Below are positions 49,728 to 62,589 of a stretch of DNA of 64,000 nt, piece after piece (the first letter of the stretch is position 1; each line of letters begins with the position of its first letter). This DNA comes from Circinella minor (lineage: Eukaryota; Mucoromycota; Mucoromycetes; Mucorales; Lichtheimiaceae). The notes under the pieces are model-generated. The model did no database searches and was not told where the DNA came from. It saw only the letters and a program-made list of their open reading frames with translations. The stretch covers positions 61,434 through 125,433 of the forward strand of contig JAEPRB010000117.1 in the NCBI GenBank assembly GCA_016758965.1, given 5' to 3'. Both the position numbers and the translations under genes were made by a program.

Positions 49728-52700
49728 ATGTACTCCATGGGACAACCTCCCCCTGTACCAGGGACATTCAATCCTTCGGGAGGTAATGACATTTTCTTTT
49801 TTACGGTTATTTATGGTCATAAAAAAACTAAAAGTACGGTTACATGAAAACAACCTTTGTAGGGATTCGACTTAGTTTCATTGGTCCTGCTGACCAAGCA
49901 AAGTTTGAAGATTTATTTACTCGTGCAGCTGCATCTACTGGAGGAAACACTTTACCTGGTATGTGTTATTAAAGAAGACGGAAAAGAATTTATGACTATG
50001 TAATGTACAAATATTTGTCTGTGAAAACTCATCATCTGCTTTTATTATCTATAGCTGTGGCCGCACGCGATATTCTTACTCGATCGAGACTAGACAATGA
50101 ATCCCTTGCTAAAATTTGGTAACTTTTTATTAGGTTTAAGAGTGAGAATAAAAAAGGAAATAGAAAAAAAAAACGGATACTCATTTCCACGGCTTGAAAA
50201 TAATAAATATGTATAGGGATTTGTCTTCCATTGCCAATGCTCCCCACTTGACGTTTCCTGAGTTTGCAGTTGCAATGTACTTGACCTCCGAAAAACTTAG
50301 AGGAAAACTTGTTCCGAATTCACTTCCACCTGCTGTTCGTGAAGAAACTGAGCTGGCCATGGCAACGCTTGCATCCAAGCAAAGTCCGGCTACTTCTTCG
50401 TTACCACACCAACAGCAAACTTCGTTTATGCAACAACAACCTATGATGACGGGTATGTCACCTCAGCAACAACAACAGCCTATGATGACAGGTATGCAAC
50501 AACCCATGATGACAGGAATGTCGCCTCAACAACAAGGACAGCAATTCAATTCAGCCGCTTCATTTCAAAACTTAATGCATCCATCCAATCTTTCCGCACC
50601 GGTCCAGTCGCCACTCCGTACTGGTATTGCGCCTCCCATGTACAACAATAATACACCCCGTCTTGGTAATCATGATTTTACCAGTAAAATGATGCCCAAT
50701 CAAGCTGCCGTACCCAATTTTTTACGAGGTGGTCGCGCATCAGCCATATCCTGGAAGATCAGCCCCGAAGAAAAGCAGCGGTATCGTGAAATTTTTCATG
50801 CATGGAATACACCAGGGGAAGACTATATGAGTGGTGAAATTGCGAGAGAAGTATTGATGCAGTCAGGATTGGGAGAGCAAGATTTGATGAAGATATGGCA
50901 TTTGGCAGATCGTGACAATCACGGTAGTTTGGATGAAGATGAATTCGGAATTGCTATGCATTTGATTTATCGCAAACTCAATAATTTTGAAATACCAAAC
51001 AAGTTGCCTACCGAATTAGCTCCACCTTCCAGTGTTTTGAAAAAGTTTGTGTTAGGTAGACAAACACAGCCACCACCTCCTTCATTTTCACGCGACCCAC
51101 AACCCCAGGATCAGGAACAACAACAAAGGGAAGATCATTCATCGAGAGATCGTGATGGCCATGGAGGATATGTTTCAAGCGCTCGTAGAAAAGGTCCAGC
51201 AAATCGTTTCATGTCATCATCAGCTGCACGTCCACGAATTCAATCCTATGATGATGATGAGTATGAAGAGCAAATGGATAGTTACAGAGAAGCGGATGAC
51301 CCTTATTTGGAAGAATTACGCAGTCAAATTGCTGATATGAAAAAATCCTTGGAAAGAGCAACACGATCTCAACAACGTCGCCAAGACTATTCGTCTTCAG
51401 GTAGCCGATTCTCAGTTGAAGAACTCAAGGAGAAGATTCGCAAGACACAAGAGGAATTGACTCGAGCGGCCAAAAGCAATCCAAAATATTTTGAAAATCA
51501 AGAAATCTTATTGGATTTATTGGAATCACAAAAAACATTACAAGATGAGATACAATATCTTTGTAATCGTGATATTCCTGTACTTGCACGTCAATTACGT
51601 GGTGCTACAGCTGAATTGCGTGATACAAAGGTCCGTTATGCTCGCAAGAATGATGGGTCTCAAGATTTTATGGCCTATGTTGAACCTACAGGTCCTGGTG
51701 GTATCGTTACTGAAAGTGATCGTGTTCGTGCTAAAGCCAAAGCAATGATGGCTGCTCGCAGAGCAGGCACTTCAAGTACAAAGGATACTGGTTTTGAATT
51801 ACGTAAGGCTGAACAAGAAAAGGAAGATTATGATCGTCAAGCAGATACTTATGAACGTGATATGGAGCGAGCCCGCGATTCTCTTAGAGACTTACGTGGT
51901 GATTTGAAGTATTTGAGTACCTTGGCCGATTCAAAGGCAGTGGTGGAAAAGAAACGTTTTGATAAAGGTCATGAGTTACCATATGAACTGCGTCGTTTTG
52001 TTGAACAGTTAGATCGGGATGCTGCTTTGGATATTGCTACATCACCACGATTCACTCCTTCATCTGCTTATGGTAGCGTTTCTGCTACAAAACCACCTAC
52101 ATCCTCCCCAGTTAGTAGTCCTGCTACTACTTCAAGTAGAGGTGTCAGTAGTCCAAAACCAGCTGCTCCTGCAAAACCCAGAACAGCCGAAGAAATTAAA
52201 AAGGAGGTAAAGACAGTGTGCTTGTTTGTTTCATACTAAAAAATTTTTTTAAGTTGAATTACATTGACATAAAATATGATAGGCAGAACGTCGGGTACAA
52301 GAACGTTTGGCGGCTTTACAAGCAAAGCGTTCGCCATCGCGATCACCTAAACCTGCTTCTCCAGCTACCACTTCATCACAACCTACAGAAGAAGAATTAG
52401 CTGCCCAAAGTATGTTTTAGATACCTTTTTTTTTTTTGGAACAAAACATCAACTGAATATATATGACTAAAAAATCTATATAAAATAAAAATGAACAGGA
52501 CAATTACGTGAAGCTCAACACGCAGCACAAACCAATATCCGTCAAGGAGAAATACAACGAGGAGAGCCACCTCAAAGTGAACCATATGACCCCCGTGAAG
52601 CTGCTCTTCAACGTGAGGAAGCTGAACGTGAACAGGAACAACGTCGTATACAAGAAGAGCAGGAATATGAGCAGCGTAGAATCCAAGAAGAAAAAGAATT

Positions 52701-54583
52701 AGAAGCTAGGCGTCGAGCTGTACTTGAAAAGGAAGAACAAGATCGTTTAGCTCGTCATGCTGCAATTCAAAAGGCAGAAGAGGAACGTGAAGAAGAACAA
52801 AGACGTCAACAAGAAGCAGAAAAGAAGGCTAGGGAACCTCCTGCTCCTGCTCCACCAACACCGGCATCCATTTATACACCACCTCTACCTGTTCAGTCTA
52901 CACAATCTGTAGCAGCAACACCATCCGTACCAGCTATTCCGGAAGATGAATCGATACCTCCACCTCCACCAGCTCCAGAAGTTTCATCATCATCGGATCC
53001 ATCCAAGACAAGTAGTAATAATCCGTTTGCTAAACTTCAAGGTCAAGACAAAAAGGAAGAACCCGAAGAGGAAGTGTCAAAGGAAGAAGAACCAGAAAAG
53101 CAACCCAATTCAAAGCGAATTAGTTATAATCCATTTGCTGCATTCTCTGCCTTTTCTGCTACCAAGGCGGATGATGATGATAGTGATTCGGATGACGATG
53201 ACGGCTGGGACGTTGTTCATCATGATGATACAGATAACGAAGATGAATTTCCTGCTGCAGGTAGTGCAAAAAATCTTGCTGGTATGTTATTTACTGCCAT
53301 GAGTCAACGCAAAAGTGAGTATTTATTTATTTATTAGTACTATCATTATCATCATTATTATTGTTTCTTGCTTTTCTATGTGTATGTGTTTATATGCAAC
53401 TCTTTTTACTTATTTGTTTATTGACAAACAATAATGTTAAATAGGTCCAATGATGCAACCACGCGAAATTTTACCACCTACTTCAAATAATAATAATGAT
53501 GTACCAACTCCACCTCCTGCACCTCCTGTTGCCAATGATGTACCCGCTCCTCCACCGCCACCACCTACTACGAATAATGCACCCGCTGCACCTCCACCAC
53601 CACCCGCAGCACCTGCAGCACCTTCTGCGTCGACAAATATACCAGAACCATCCGGTGGTAGAAGTGCTCTATTGAGCCAAATTCAATTAGGAACTAAATT
53701 AAAAAAAGCAGTTACAAATGATCGAAGTCAAACCTCCGTTAGCGGAAGAGTAATCGGCGGTGATGATAGCTCTTCTGCATCAACACAACCTGCACAACAA
53801 AAATCATCTACTACACCTGATAATGTTCCTGCTACCCTATCAAGTAGTAATTTCCTTGCTGAATTACAAGCACGCACAGGTGGAGGAACACCTGCCTCTC
53901 AACCACCAGCGCCCGCTGCTGTAGCCTCTGTTCCTTCTGTCACTGTTGCACCTGCTTCTGAACCTGAAGGCAAGGGTAAGGAAAAACATATAAATTTTTA
54001 TTTTCAAGACTATACAAAAAAAAGTTTCCGTTTCTAATGAAGATAAATTTATTATAATATCTAGAATATATAGCACAATGGGCGTATACAGGGGGAGGTG
54101 ATGGTGATTTATCATTTGAGCAAGATGACACTATTGTTGTTCTTAATGATTCGGATCCAGATTGGTGGTATGGTAGTGTTAAAGGGTCAAGTCAAACTGG
54201 TTATTTCCCGAAAACTTATGTTCAAGAACCAGGTAATAATAATAATAAAAATAATATAACGGTCGGATGGGATGCGAATGTAGGAAAGAGTGAAATAAGA
54301 TTTATGATTAACTTATCATCTCTTCTATTTTTTTTTACTAGGCACTGTTGCTGTCGCTGACGATACTGTTACTGGAAATAATGAACAGGAGGATAAAGTG
54401 CGATTACCTGCTAGAGCATTATATGATTTTGATGGACCAGCAGGTGATGATGATTATTTGACCTTTGAAGCTGGTACGACACTTGTTGTTCTTAATAAGG
54501 ATATGGATGATTGGTGGCGTGCTGAAGTATCAAATACCGGTAAAAAAGGTCTTGTTCCTGCTAATTACGTACAGTTGGATTAG
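49728..54583 (+). CDS. PAN1/intersectin-like endocytic scaffold (EH-EH-coiled coil-WH2-SH3-SH3)
   Basis: A scaffold for clathrin-mediated endocytosis and actin patch assembly. Nine exons: 49728-49782, 49863-49958, 50055-50118, 50217-52206, 52283-52409, 52499-53314, 53445-53975, 54065-54232, 54342-54583, giving 1362 residues. EH domain 1 covers about residues 18-110 (FEDLFTRAAASTGGNTLP, LTFPEFAVAMYLTSEKLRGK). A Gln/Met repeat (PMMTGM) follows, then EH domain 2 at about 253-345 with an EF loop DRDNHGSLDEDEF. Coiled coils run at about 415-620 and 760-850. A proline-rich region precedes a WH2-like actin-binding motif (SALLSQIQLGTKLKK, about 1120-1140). Two SH3 domains end the protein: AQWAYTGGGDGDLSFEQ...DPDWWYG...GYFPKTYV (about 1228-1283) and ARALYDFDG...DDWWRAE...GLVPANYV (about 1303-1362). 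Yeast Pan1 has the EH, coiled-coil and WH2 parts but no SH3 domains; intersectin has SH3s. Confidence 0.92.
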
Positions 54584-55507
54584 GACTAAAAATAACATAT
54601 ATACAGTTTTTTCCACATTTCATACTTTTACTACTCACTCCTCCTTTCCTCTCCTTATACATATTCACAAATACACAAACACATTACTCCTTTTATTTTC
54701 TTGTTTGATAATAATAACAAAATAGCATCATTTTACAGTTAGCATTCTTTTTTTCAAAAAAGGAAACCGTTTTATTATTGTACGTATATGTATGTATACG
54801 TATACATTACGTTTAATTCTATTTTATTTAACGCTCCAGATGACCACATCGCCCTGATTAGACATACTTGATGAAGGCATGATAATAGAGGGTTTGGGAC
54901 TAAAATTCCTACGTATGAGAGCAAATATGGAAAATTTTGAGAGTGAGAGATGGTGTTAATAAACGAGTACAGAAAAAAATATATTGTGTTAAGAGAATCA
55001 TGCGAAGTTGATGAAAATGAGGGCGTTGTATTATCTTTATAATAATAGTTTCTGTAAATGGGAATGGAAATCTCGAATATGGAACATATAAAGAAAATAA
55101 AAATTAAAAAACCGCGGTTATGTCGAGAGAAAAAGAGAGAAGTATTGTATTAATATTATTACTATTATTATTATTTTCTTTCATGAAAAAACCAAACCAA
55201 ACTGTACTACGGAAAAAGAAAAAAAAAGTTATTTACAAACACAACAAAATAAAAGCAGAAGAGGAAGAATAAAAACAAAACAAAACAAAACAAAACAAAA
55301 CGGATAATAGGTTTGATAGTAACAAAGAATGAAAGCAAAGAGAGAAAGAGAGAGAGAAAGATATAGATATTTTTTTCTTTACAAAAAGAATTAGGCTTGA
55401 TGATAATGTGGTGAGAACGGGTGAAAAAAAAAAGGACATGCAAACTAAAGATTATATATATATATATATAAATTTATATATTTATTTTTGTTTGATACTA
55501 CTAAGAA
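54584..55507. other. 0.9-kb spacer between convergent genes
   Basis: 3' flanks of the PAN1-like gene (+) and the KDM5 gene (-). It contains AAAC pentanucleotide-like repeats near 55275-55300, GA tracts near 55335-55360 and a (TA)n tract near 55455. No gene is seen. Confidence 0.6.
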
Positions 55508-58500
55508 TTATTGTTCAGCCATCGTTGTTGTAGAAGTGGATGCCGGTATACTTGAAGCAAGCCATGCGCTACTCTGTTGTTGTTGTTGTTGTTGTTGTCG
55601 TTGATCAGATAATTGTGGAGGTGGTGCTAATGACTGATGATGAGAATATTGATGATGAGAATGTGATTGATGAGAATGATAAGAGGGTTGCGGTGTTGTT
55701 GTCGTTGTTGTTAATGGTCCTGATGGTGGACTAGGAAGTACAATTAGATCGTCATTACTGGTAGGCCTTTGCTTTTGTTGTTTTAATGTTCGTCCATTCT
55801 CATATCGTGTAGTAGAAGCGCTTGTAATGGCAGTCAATTTGCGTTTTTGTTGTTTTACTGGGGAAGGTGAAAGAGGTTGTGTGGGCGGTTTGATAGTTAA
55901 TTTGATAACGGGTCTACTGGATCGTTTATTTGCAATACAATTTGGACATACATATCGATCGATCGTCGATACCATGGAAGGGGTCAAGTTGACGCATTCA
56001 ATATGGAACCAATCATGACATGTGTCACAACCGATCATTTCTGAATTAGATGCAGGTTGTCTACAAATGCAATAAACATTATCTGTCTGTTGTTGTTGCT
56101 GTGATGATACTGACTGAGAAATAGAATCCGTTTCGATGGGTAAAACATCATCGTTGTTGTTGGTTGTTGTTGTCCAATTCGATGATGTTAATGAAGGAGC
56201 GCGCTGCGATACAGGTGAAGAAGAAGCTGGAATTTGTGTTGGTGTCGTTACAGTAGGGGTAGATGATGGATTACGTGAAACAGGTGCTAAAGCTTGTACC
56301 TTGCGACGTAAAAATTCTGTTTCATCTTGCAATACAACTTCAAGTCCTTCTAGTTCTCGCAAATGCTGTTTAATCATATTAATATCTTCAACACCCAAAT
56401 GTGTTTTAGATCGACAAAATGCTTGAACTTTACTTCGGAACATTTGCATACGATGAGCAATGTCGGCCAGAATAGTATACACATTTGGTACAAATAATAA
56501 TGTATTATCAGCTTCTTCCAATATTTGCAGAATATCTTCTAATCGAGCACGTTCCTTGGTTGCATGTGGGATCACTTGTGAACCATCACAAATAGGACAT
56601 ACATAGGATGTTTGTGCCTTTGCTTCCCGACGAGACACTTTGACGCACGGACCATGGTACCATTCGTGACACAAATCACATTCAATCATCAGACCCGATT
56701 CAGGCGTGCGGCACAAGCAATACACGTCATTCTGCTTGTCATTATCATCGTCATCACCGTTACTTTCATCTTGATCAGTAATCGTTTCCACATTTTCCAA
56801 AATATCCTCTAAAATGGGTTCCAATCCATTCTTTTGTTGTGTTCGTGATGTTATATGAAATAATTTCTTGACTTGGTTCAACCATGCTTCGACCTTGTCA
56901 AATTCAATTTGCAGTTTTTCCGTGCCTTCCACATAAATTGGTAATGTACGAATTGATTTCAACACACGTTGAACATCGGTAGAAGAAGGTCTTTCACTTA
57001 ATACAGAAGCTGTTCGTGCACGTTCAAGTAGCGTATTCACATCTTTGACCGTTTCATTAGCTCGTGTGGCAAGATCATGAACTGCGCTATATAGATGAGG
57101 TACGCGCGGAACATCGTTTTGACGTGCAGCACGTAAAACATCTTGAATGTTCTGCAAAGTAATTATTTTTGTCGTCTTGTTGCTTGTGGTTGTTGATTTT
57201 AAGAGAGGTTCCGCTTCTTGAATCCATTCAATGCCACGTTTTTCTTTTTCAACCAAAGATAAATAAACAGGATCTGTTTCAGAAACTTGACATTCTTTGG
57301 CTTGTTCAATTAATCGTGTCAATTCGTTATACTCGGTAGCAGGATTAATGATGGCCAAAGGTGCGCGTTCGTTCCATTCACAGTGTTTAATTTTCAACTC
57401 GAGTTGTTGCATTTCTGGGAAATCTGCTCCTAAACTGGTACCGAAATCAAATGCATCTTTGTAATCTTTGGACGTAACTATGGCTTGATCACCATTCAGT
57501 ACACGTGTGGCTGTATCCTTCGCATCCGTCAAATTCCTGAATGTTTCTTCAAGCATACTGATTTCAGGTGCGTCGAATGACATTTTTGATACTTGCTCCA
57601 GAAGTTTGGTAATGGCGTTATACTTTTCACCCGTATATAATTTAATGGCACTGCTATCTCGTCGTCGTGGCTGATGTTTACGAATAATATACTTGTTGGC
57701 TTCTTCTAGCCAGTTGGTTACTTGGATCACATATTCACGTACCCAACGGGCTTCTTCGACAGGTACAGATAATTTTTCGGCTTCAGTGGCAAATTGTTTG
57801 AGTGTTTTTAATGAGGGTGCAGATTGAGTGCTCAAAGTTTCGCGTACTTTATCACTCCATGCTGATGGTGCACAAGCACGGCTTGCTGTCGCTTGTATCA
57901 TTTCGTTCAATTGACATTCTGAGAATCGTAAGTTGAGTGTTTTCTTTAAGGGATCGCACGTGCATAACTGTTATATTTGGGTTTTGAGAGTTTGTAAGTT
58001 TTTAAAGTTTTGTAATAACTTGCTATTCGTGTAACCATCAATGAATAAAAATAATTAACGTAAAAAAATTACTTACATCAGTAAGATGGTCAAGACATGA
58101 AACTTTGGACGTGCATTCACATGTAATGTAAGATAAATAAGTGTATGTATTGCAAAAGACACATTGCTGCTGATCTTCAGACAATTCGATATCTTCAATG
58201 ACTTGGTGAATTTTGGGATATTTTTTTAATAATTTACTGCGCATCGTCATTTCTCGTTGATGCATATCTATTAACGCGTCTTTTAACCAAGTTGATGTCT
58301 CAATAGATCGATCTTCTCGCATGGCTGTTACTAATAATTCGTCATGTGAAAAGCATGGTTGTCTTCGGTATTGCTTATATCTTTTTACACATTCCAAACC
58401 AAAATCGACCCATTCCATCGGAGCAAAGTTAACAGCTTCACAGAAATTGAACTATTGAAGAAAAATTAGAATGATTATCATATAAAATACACATCACCTT

Positions 58501-60832
58501 CAAAAACTTACGCCATGATTAAATCCAGAGTGATAAGCTTTTGGAAAAGTTACAACAAATTGGCCAGGTCGCTGATCTACCGCATAAACATCAACATTAT
58601 CTTTCAATAAACGTCCCGGACTCAACATAGTGACAAGTTGAAATAAAAGATCTGGCTGTTGTTCAAATAATTCGGGTACTGCTGCTTTCATTGTTTTTTC
58701 GAATTTGGCAGTGTCACATCCAGGAACGCCATACCACGTTTTTGTTTCACCCCAGTGCATATAATTAATAGAATAGGTATAGTGATCTTCGTTATGCCAA
58801 CAGAACGCTGAAAAACACATGCCGATATATAACCAAGGGACCATCATGCCACTAATATCCGTCTTGATATGAGTAAATAAGGATTGCGGTAAAATAGGGA
58901 TCATGTTAAGATTCCATGGTTCGTTAACGTAGCGACCATCCGGTTTTCTTTCTAGTGGTGCAAATCCACTATAATTTTTTAGAAGCAAAAAATAAATAAA
59001 TATAAAAATAAAAGTTGGTGGATATATAACATTATAGGTTAACTTATATTTTTTTTTTGGGGGGGGAGAGAGGAGTGTTGTGAAATTTTTATAAATGGTT
59101 ACACGGATATCACACACATATATGACGACAACAACACAAAAAAAAATTCCCTACCCCTCTTTCTTTTTTCCCTCTAGCCCCTCATTTGGGGGGGGGGGAG
59201 CAAGGAAGAAAGAGAAGAAGAGGATATTTGGGTGATCTCAAACAATTGTTGTTGCTTTTGTATCGATGTACTTGGATGAGGATATTACACGATCTCAGTG
59301 CTAATAATAAAAATAAGCAAATTATTATATTTACCTGCCATGTTGTGTACTATGAAGATCAGCACCATATTCAACTTCACAAGTTTCATGAGGATTTTCA
59401 ACAAGTCGCCAAAATTCATCTTCGCAATCTTCCTCAGATGTTGGATATTGACCTTTTGGACCAAACCATTCACTCTTGAACTTGTCACATACTTTTTGGA
59501 AAGAATTTAAAGTATATTCTTCGCCATCTTCAAAACCATAATCACCGCCAGCGGCTGTCAGACATTTGAAACAATACCAATCTGATTTTGGAACAGTGTT
59601 TAACGGTGGGGATAAACAATACATATGATATCCACGATCACATCCGTCACAAAGTAAAATTTCTTCTTCATTTTCACCACTATTACATATTTCACAAGCT
59701 TGACCACCGTTACCAGGTGATTCTGCTTCTTCTTGCTCTGCTATAAATTATAATAAAGAAAAGGTGAAAAAAAATGTTAAAGAAAACGGTTACAAAATTT
59801 TCTTTTGACAATTTGTTGTCATGACAATAAAGTATAACATTTACCTTCTTTATCAGATGGTTGCCGTCGCATACCAACATTAGATGATGATGATGATGTT
59901 GATGATAATGATGATGACTGTTCTGAATCCTGTTTATGTTGAGCGAGCCATACTTCGTAGGGTAAAATGACTTTATTATAAGCAGATTTAAGAGCATTTG
60001 ACATAGATGTACACTGTTTACGTGTATACCCAAGAATACGACCAATTTCTGCCCATTTCTTTTGCTGAGTAACCTATTTAATAACAATAAAACGGAAAAT
60101 TGTCAGGCGATTATTTTTGAAAAAATAAAAATAGAGATGCAAGCAGGAGGAGAGCTGTTTATAAAAATAAAAAAATTTCCACTGAAAAAAAAAAAAACGA
60201 CGACAACGAAAAGAAAAAAAAAATTACCATTTGGTAACCACCCCGTTGCGCTACCTCCTTTTTCAATTTGAAAAGATCGATAGGTCGTTTATCTAGTTGA
60301 GGGACTTTATTCACTGGATGACCATGTAATCGATGAAACTTGTAAAGTTGTTCCAAATAATTCACATTAGCTCTTGTTTCTCCTTCCATACTATTTAGTT
60401 TTTGAATGCGAGTTCTGAACCGAAACTCCTATACAAATAATAGTCAGTTATTACTATTGTTTTAATAATACCAGAAGATAGATTACCAACATTGTGGAAT
60501 GAGGGAATAAAAGTTAAGAGGTGGAGGGGTGGGATAGTTACCTCTGTATTTAAACAAAAGGCTGGATTATAGCTTTTTGGTGGAACAATCTTTATGATGC
60601 CAAATTTTTCAGCTTCTGGTGTTATCTGTTGGATGTATTTGATGGGCTCTTTGAACTCTTCTTCCGTTGGATAATAAGTAGGAGCTTCTTTTATTCCAAA
60701 GATACGGGGACGAGTACGTTCAGGTGCGTCGGAGGTGGTTTTGACAGTTTTAAGATTAAGTGCATTGCCATGATCACTAGAAGTGGTCGTTGTTGCTGAC
60801 TTTATTTGGTTATGGTTGTTGATGGACTTCAT
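55508..60832 (-). CDS. KDM5/Lid2-type JmjC histone H3K4 demethylase
   Basis: A Fe(II)/2-oxoglutarate demethylase that removes methyl groups from H3K4 in the nucleus. Exons (minus) 60542-60832, 60228-60428, 59845-60073, 59335-59740, 58512-58968, 58077-58451, 55508-57967 give 1472 residues. Order: JmjN (TYYPTEEEFKEPIKYIQQI, about 49-85), ARID (VAQRGGYQMVTQQKKWAEIG, about 115-215), PHD1 (CEICNSGENEEEILLCDGC, about 253-300), JmjC with the iron site in CWHNEDHYTYSINYMHWGE, C5HC2 zinc finger (CVFCNTYTYLSY, then CLDHLTDLCTCDP), PLU-1 helical domain, PHD2 (about 1066-1115, YCLCRTPESGLMIECDLC) and PHD3 (about 1280-1330, YCICRQPASNSEMIGCDTC). The C-terminus is His/Gln/Ser-rich. This is the full animal-type KDM5 layout. 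An in-frame ATG at 60905-60907 would add 25 residues; the inner start was preferred because the extra part is hydrophobic and unlike the family. Confidence 0.96.
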
Positions 60833-61308
60833 TGTTGCATCACATACGCTTTTTTTCAATATTGTTGTGATTAAGTGATTAGTTAAAAAAAGGGGTGAAA
60901 AGAACAAAGTAAAAGAGTAAAGGTTGAATAATTAAAAGAAAAGAGTACAACAATAAAAATATAAAAAAGAGAAAGAGAGTAATAGAAAAGGATTTGGGAG
61001 AAGTTTTTGAAAGAAGAGAAAGAAAAAGATTGGGATGTGTTGTGTTTAATGTGTGCTGAAAAAAACGATTCTTAACTTATTATTCCATTCCGCCAATGAA
61101 ATCGAATTTCAGATGAAAAATATAAAAAACACTTATTTTCCCTTGTTATCCACACTACTTCTTCATTTCGTTTTATTTTTATTATTGAATATCTTTCTAA
61201 TAATATCGTTTCTATTCATTGTTTTTTTCTCTATCTATTTAAATTATCTCCAAGTAACGTAATTTAAATAATAATAAACATTGATTATAATACAAGTATA
61301 TATATATG
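60833..61308. other. Spacer between KDM5 and sirtuin genes
   Basis: 476 bp between two genes on the same (minus) strand: KDM5 promoter side and sirtuin 3' flank. It contains A/G-rich tracts near 60950-61030 and a T-rich stretch (61150-61230). No gene is seen. Confidence 0.6.
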
Positions 61309-62589
61309 TTATTCGTAATGCTTTTGTTGTTCACTCAATTGTTGTTGAACTCGTTGCAAGACAGGTGTACATCCCATCCCGATTTTCCATGAAGCCAAGG
61401 CATCTGCCCTTGTACTTCCTTTACAAATAATTCCCACAGGTTTTTTCAGTTCATTTGCCAGCCGGACGAGTCGATAGGATGAATAAGTTGCCAATGACGA
61501 TCCAATCACTAAGACGGCGTCCGCTTGTTTGACTTTATTTTCAGCTGCACTTGTAACATGTTGTTTAATGTTTTCACCAAAAAATACTACTTGAGGCTTC
61601 ATTCGTCGACTGGAACAACGGATACATGGTGGGATATCGAAATCAGCATAAGAAATGTCATCTGGTAATTCTACATCACCATCTGGATTAATTTTTGGCT
61701 TTACTCCACTTGTAAGAATCTTTGCCCAAGAGGGGTTACGTGAAAATAGTCGACGTTGATAATCCTCACGTCCATATGTAGATTGACAATCCAAACACTC
61801 GACTCGAAATAAAGTGCCATGTAATTCAATAATCTGGTCGCTATCTCCTTGATGGTCCAATGTTGTTGCTGCTCTGCGATGTAAATAATCTACGTTTTGT
61901 GTTATCAAGTCGACAATGTAATTTTCTTGCATAAGCCATGCGAGAACATCGTGTGATGGATTTGGTCGTGCTTTGGACATTTCACCCCATCCCATAAAAC
62001 CTCTCTATATTTTCGGTTAGTCAAATTTGGCTTTTAATTATATTTTTTTAAAAGGTAAAAAGAAAGGAACTTACAGCCCAATATCGTTTTCGAAAAATGT
62101 CTGAAGAAACAAGTTCTTGAAACAGAATGGGACGATGTTTAGGATTCTTTACATATGTGCCCTACTGAGTGATTCATTTTTAGATTTTTTTTCTCTTTCT
62201 AATTCTCCAGTGTTTTAATTCCGATCTAAAAAACGAACCTCATTACCACGATAGTCTGGAATTCCAGAATCTGTGGAGATGCCTGAAATAAATTGTTCTA
62301 TACATTAGCCACTTGTAACTTCTTGAGATAATATTGTAAAGCTTTCAGAGTGGTTATATATACCTGCGCCAGTAAGTACCAGAGTACGTCCTTTATGGAC
62401 GGTAAGAAAATCAGTGACTAACCTTGCGGCATCGTCCAAGTTATCTTGAATGTCAGGAATAGTCGATGATACTTCTGTTGTTTTTAATTCTGGAATTTTA
62501 ATGGTTGCTGACCACACTTTGGAAGCTGCTGGAATAGATTGAACTGCTGAACAACGTTGTAAATGAATTATTGGCGAAACTCGTACCAT
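61309..62589 (-). CDS. SIRT4-type (class II) sirtuin
   Basis: An NAD+-dependent protein deacylase or lipoamidase/ADP-ribosyltransferase of the Sir2 family. Exons (minus) 62364-62589, 62239-62282, 62075-62161, 61309-62004 give 350 residues. The NAD-binding GAGISTDSGIPDYRGNEGTY is assembled across the first two introns. HRPILFQELVSSDIFRKRYW followed by ARGFMGW is the class II signature. Catalytic blocks are TQNVDYLHRRA and IELHGTLFRVECLDCQSTYG with the active-site His, and the zinc pairs are C-x2-C (CLDC and CIRC). Then come MKPQVVFFGENI and VIGSSLATYSSYRLV. The N-terminus (VRVSPIIHLQRCSAVQSIPA) is basic and Ser-rich without acids, consistent with mitochondrial import as for animal SIRT4. It lies 476 bp downstream of KDM5 on the same strand. 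Confidence 0.92.

Noticed and set aside
60833..60907. Upstream in-frame ATG adding 25 residues to KDM5
   Set aside because: The added part (MFFSPLFLTNHLITTILKKS) is hydrophobic and unlike KDM5 N-termini. The inner ATG leads directly into the usual low-complexity leader before JmjN. Not excluded without transcript data.
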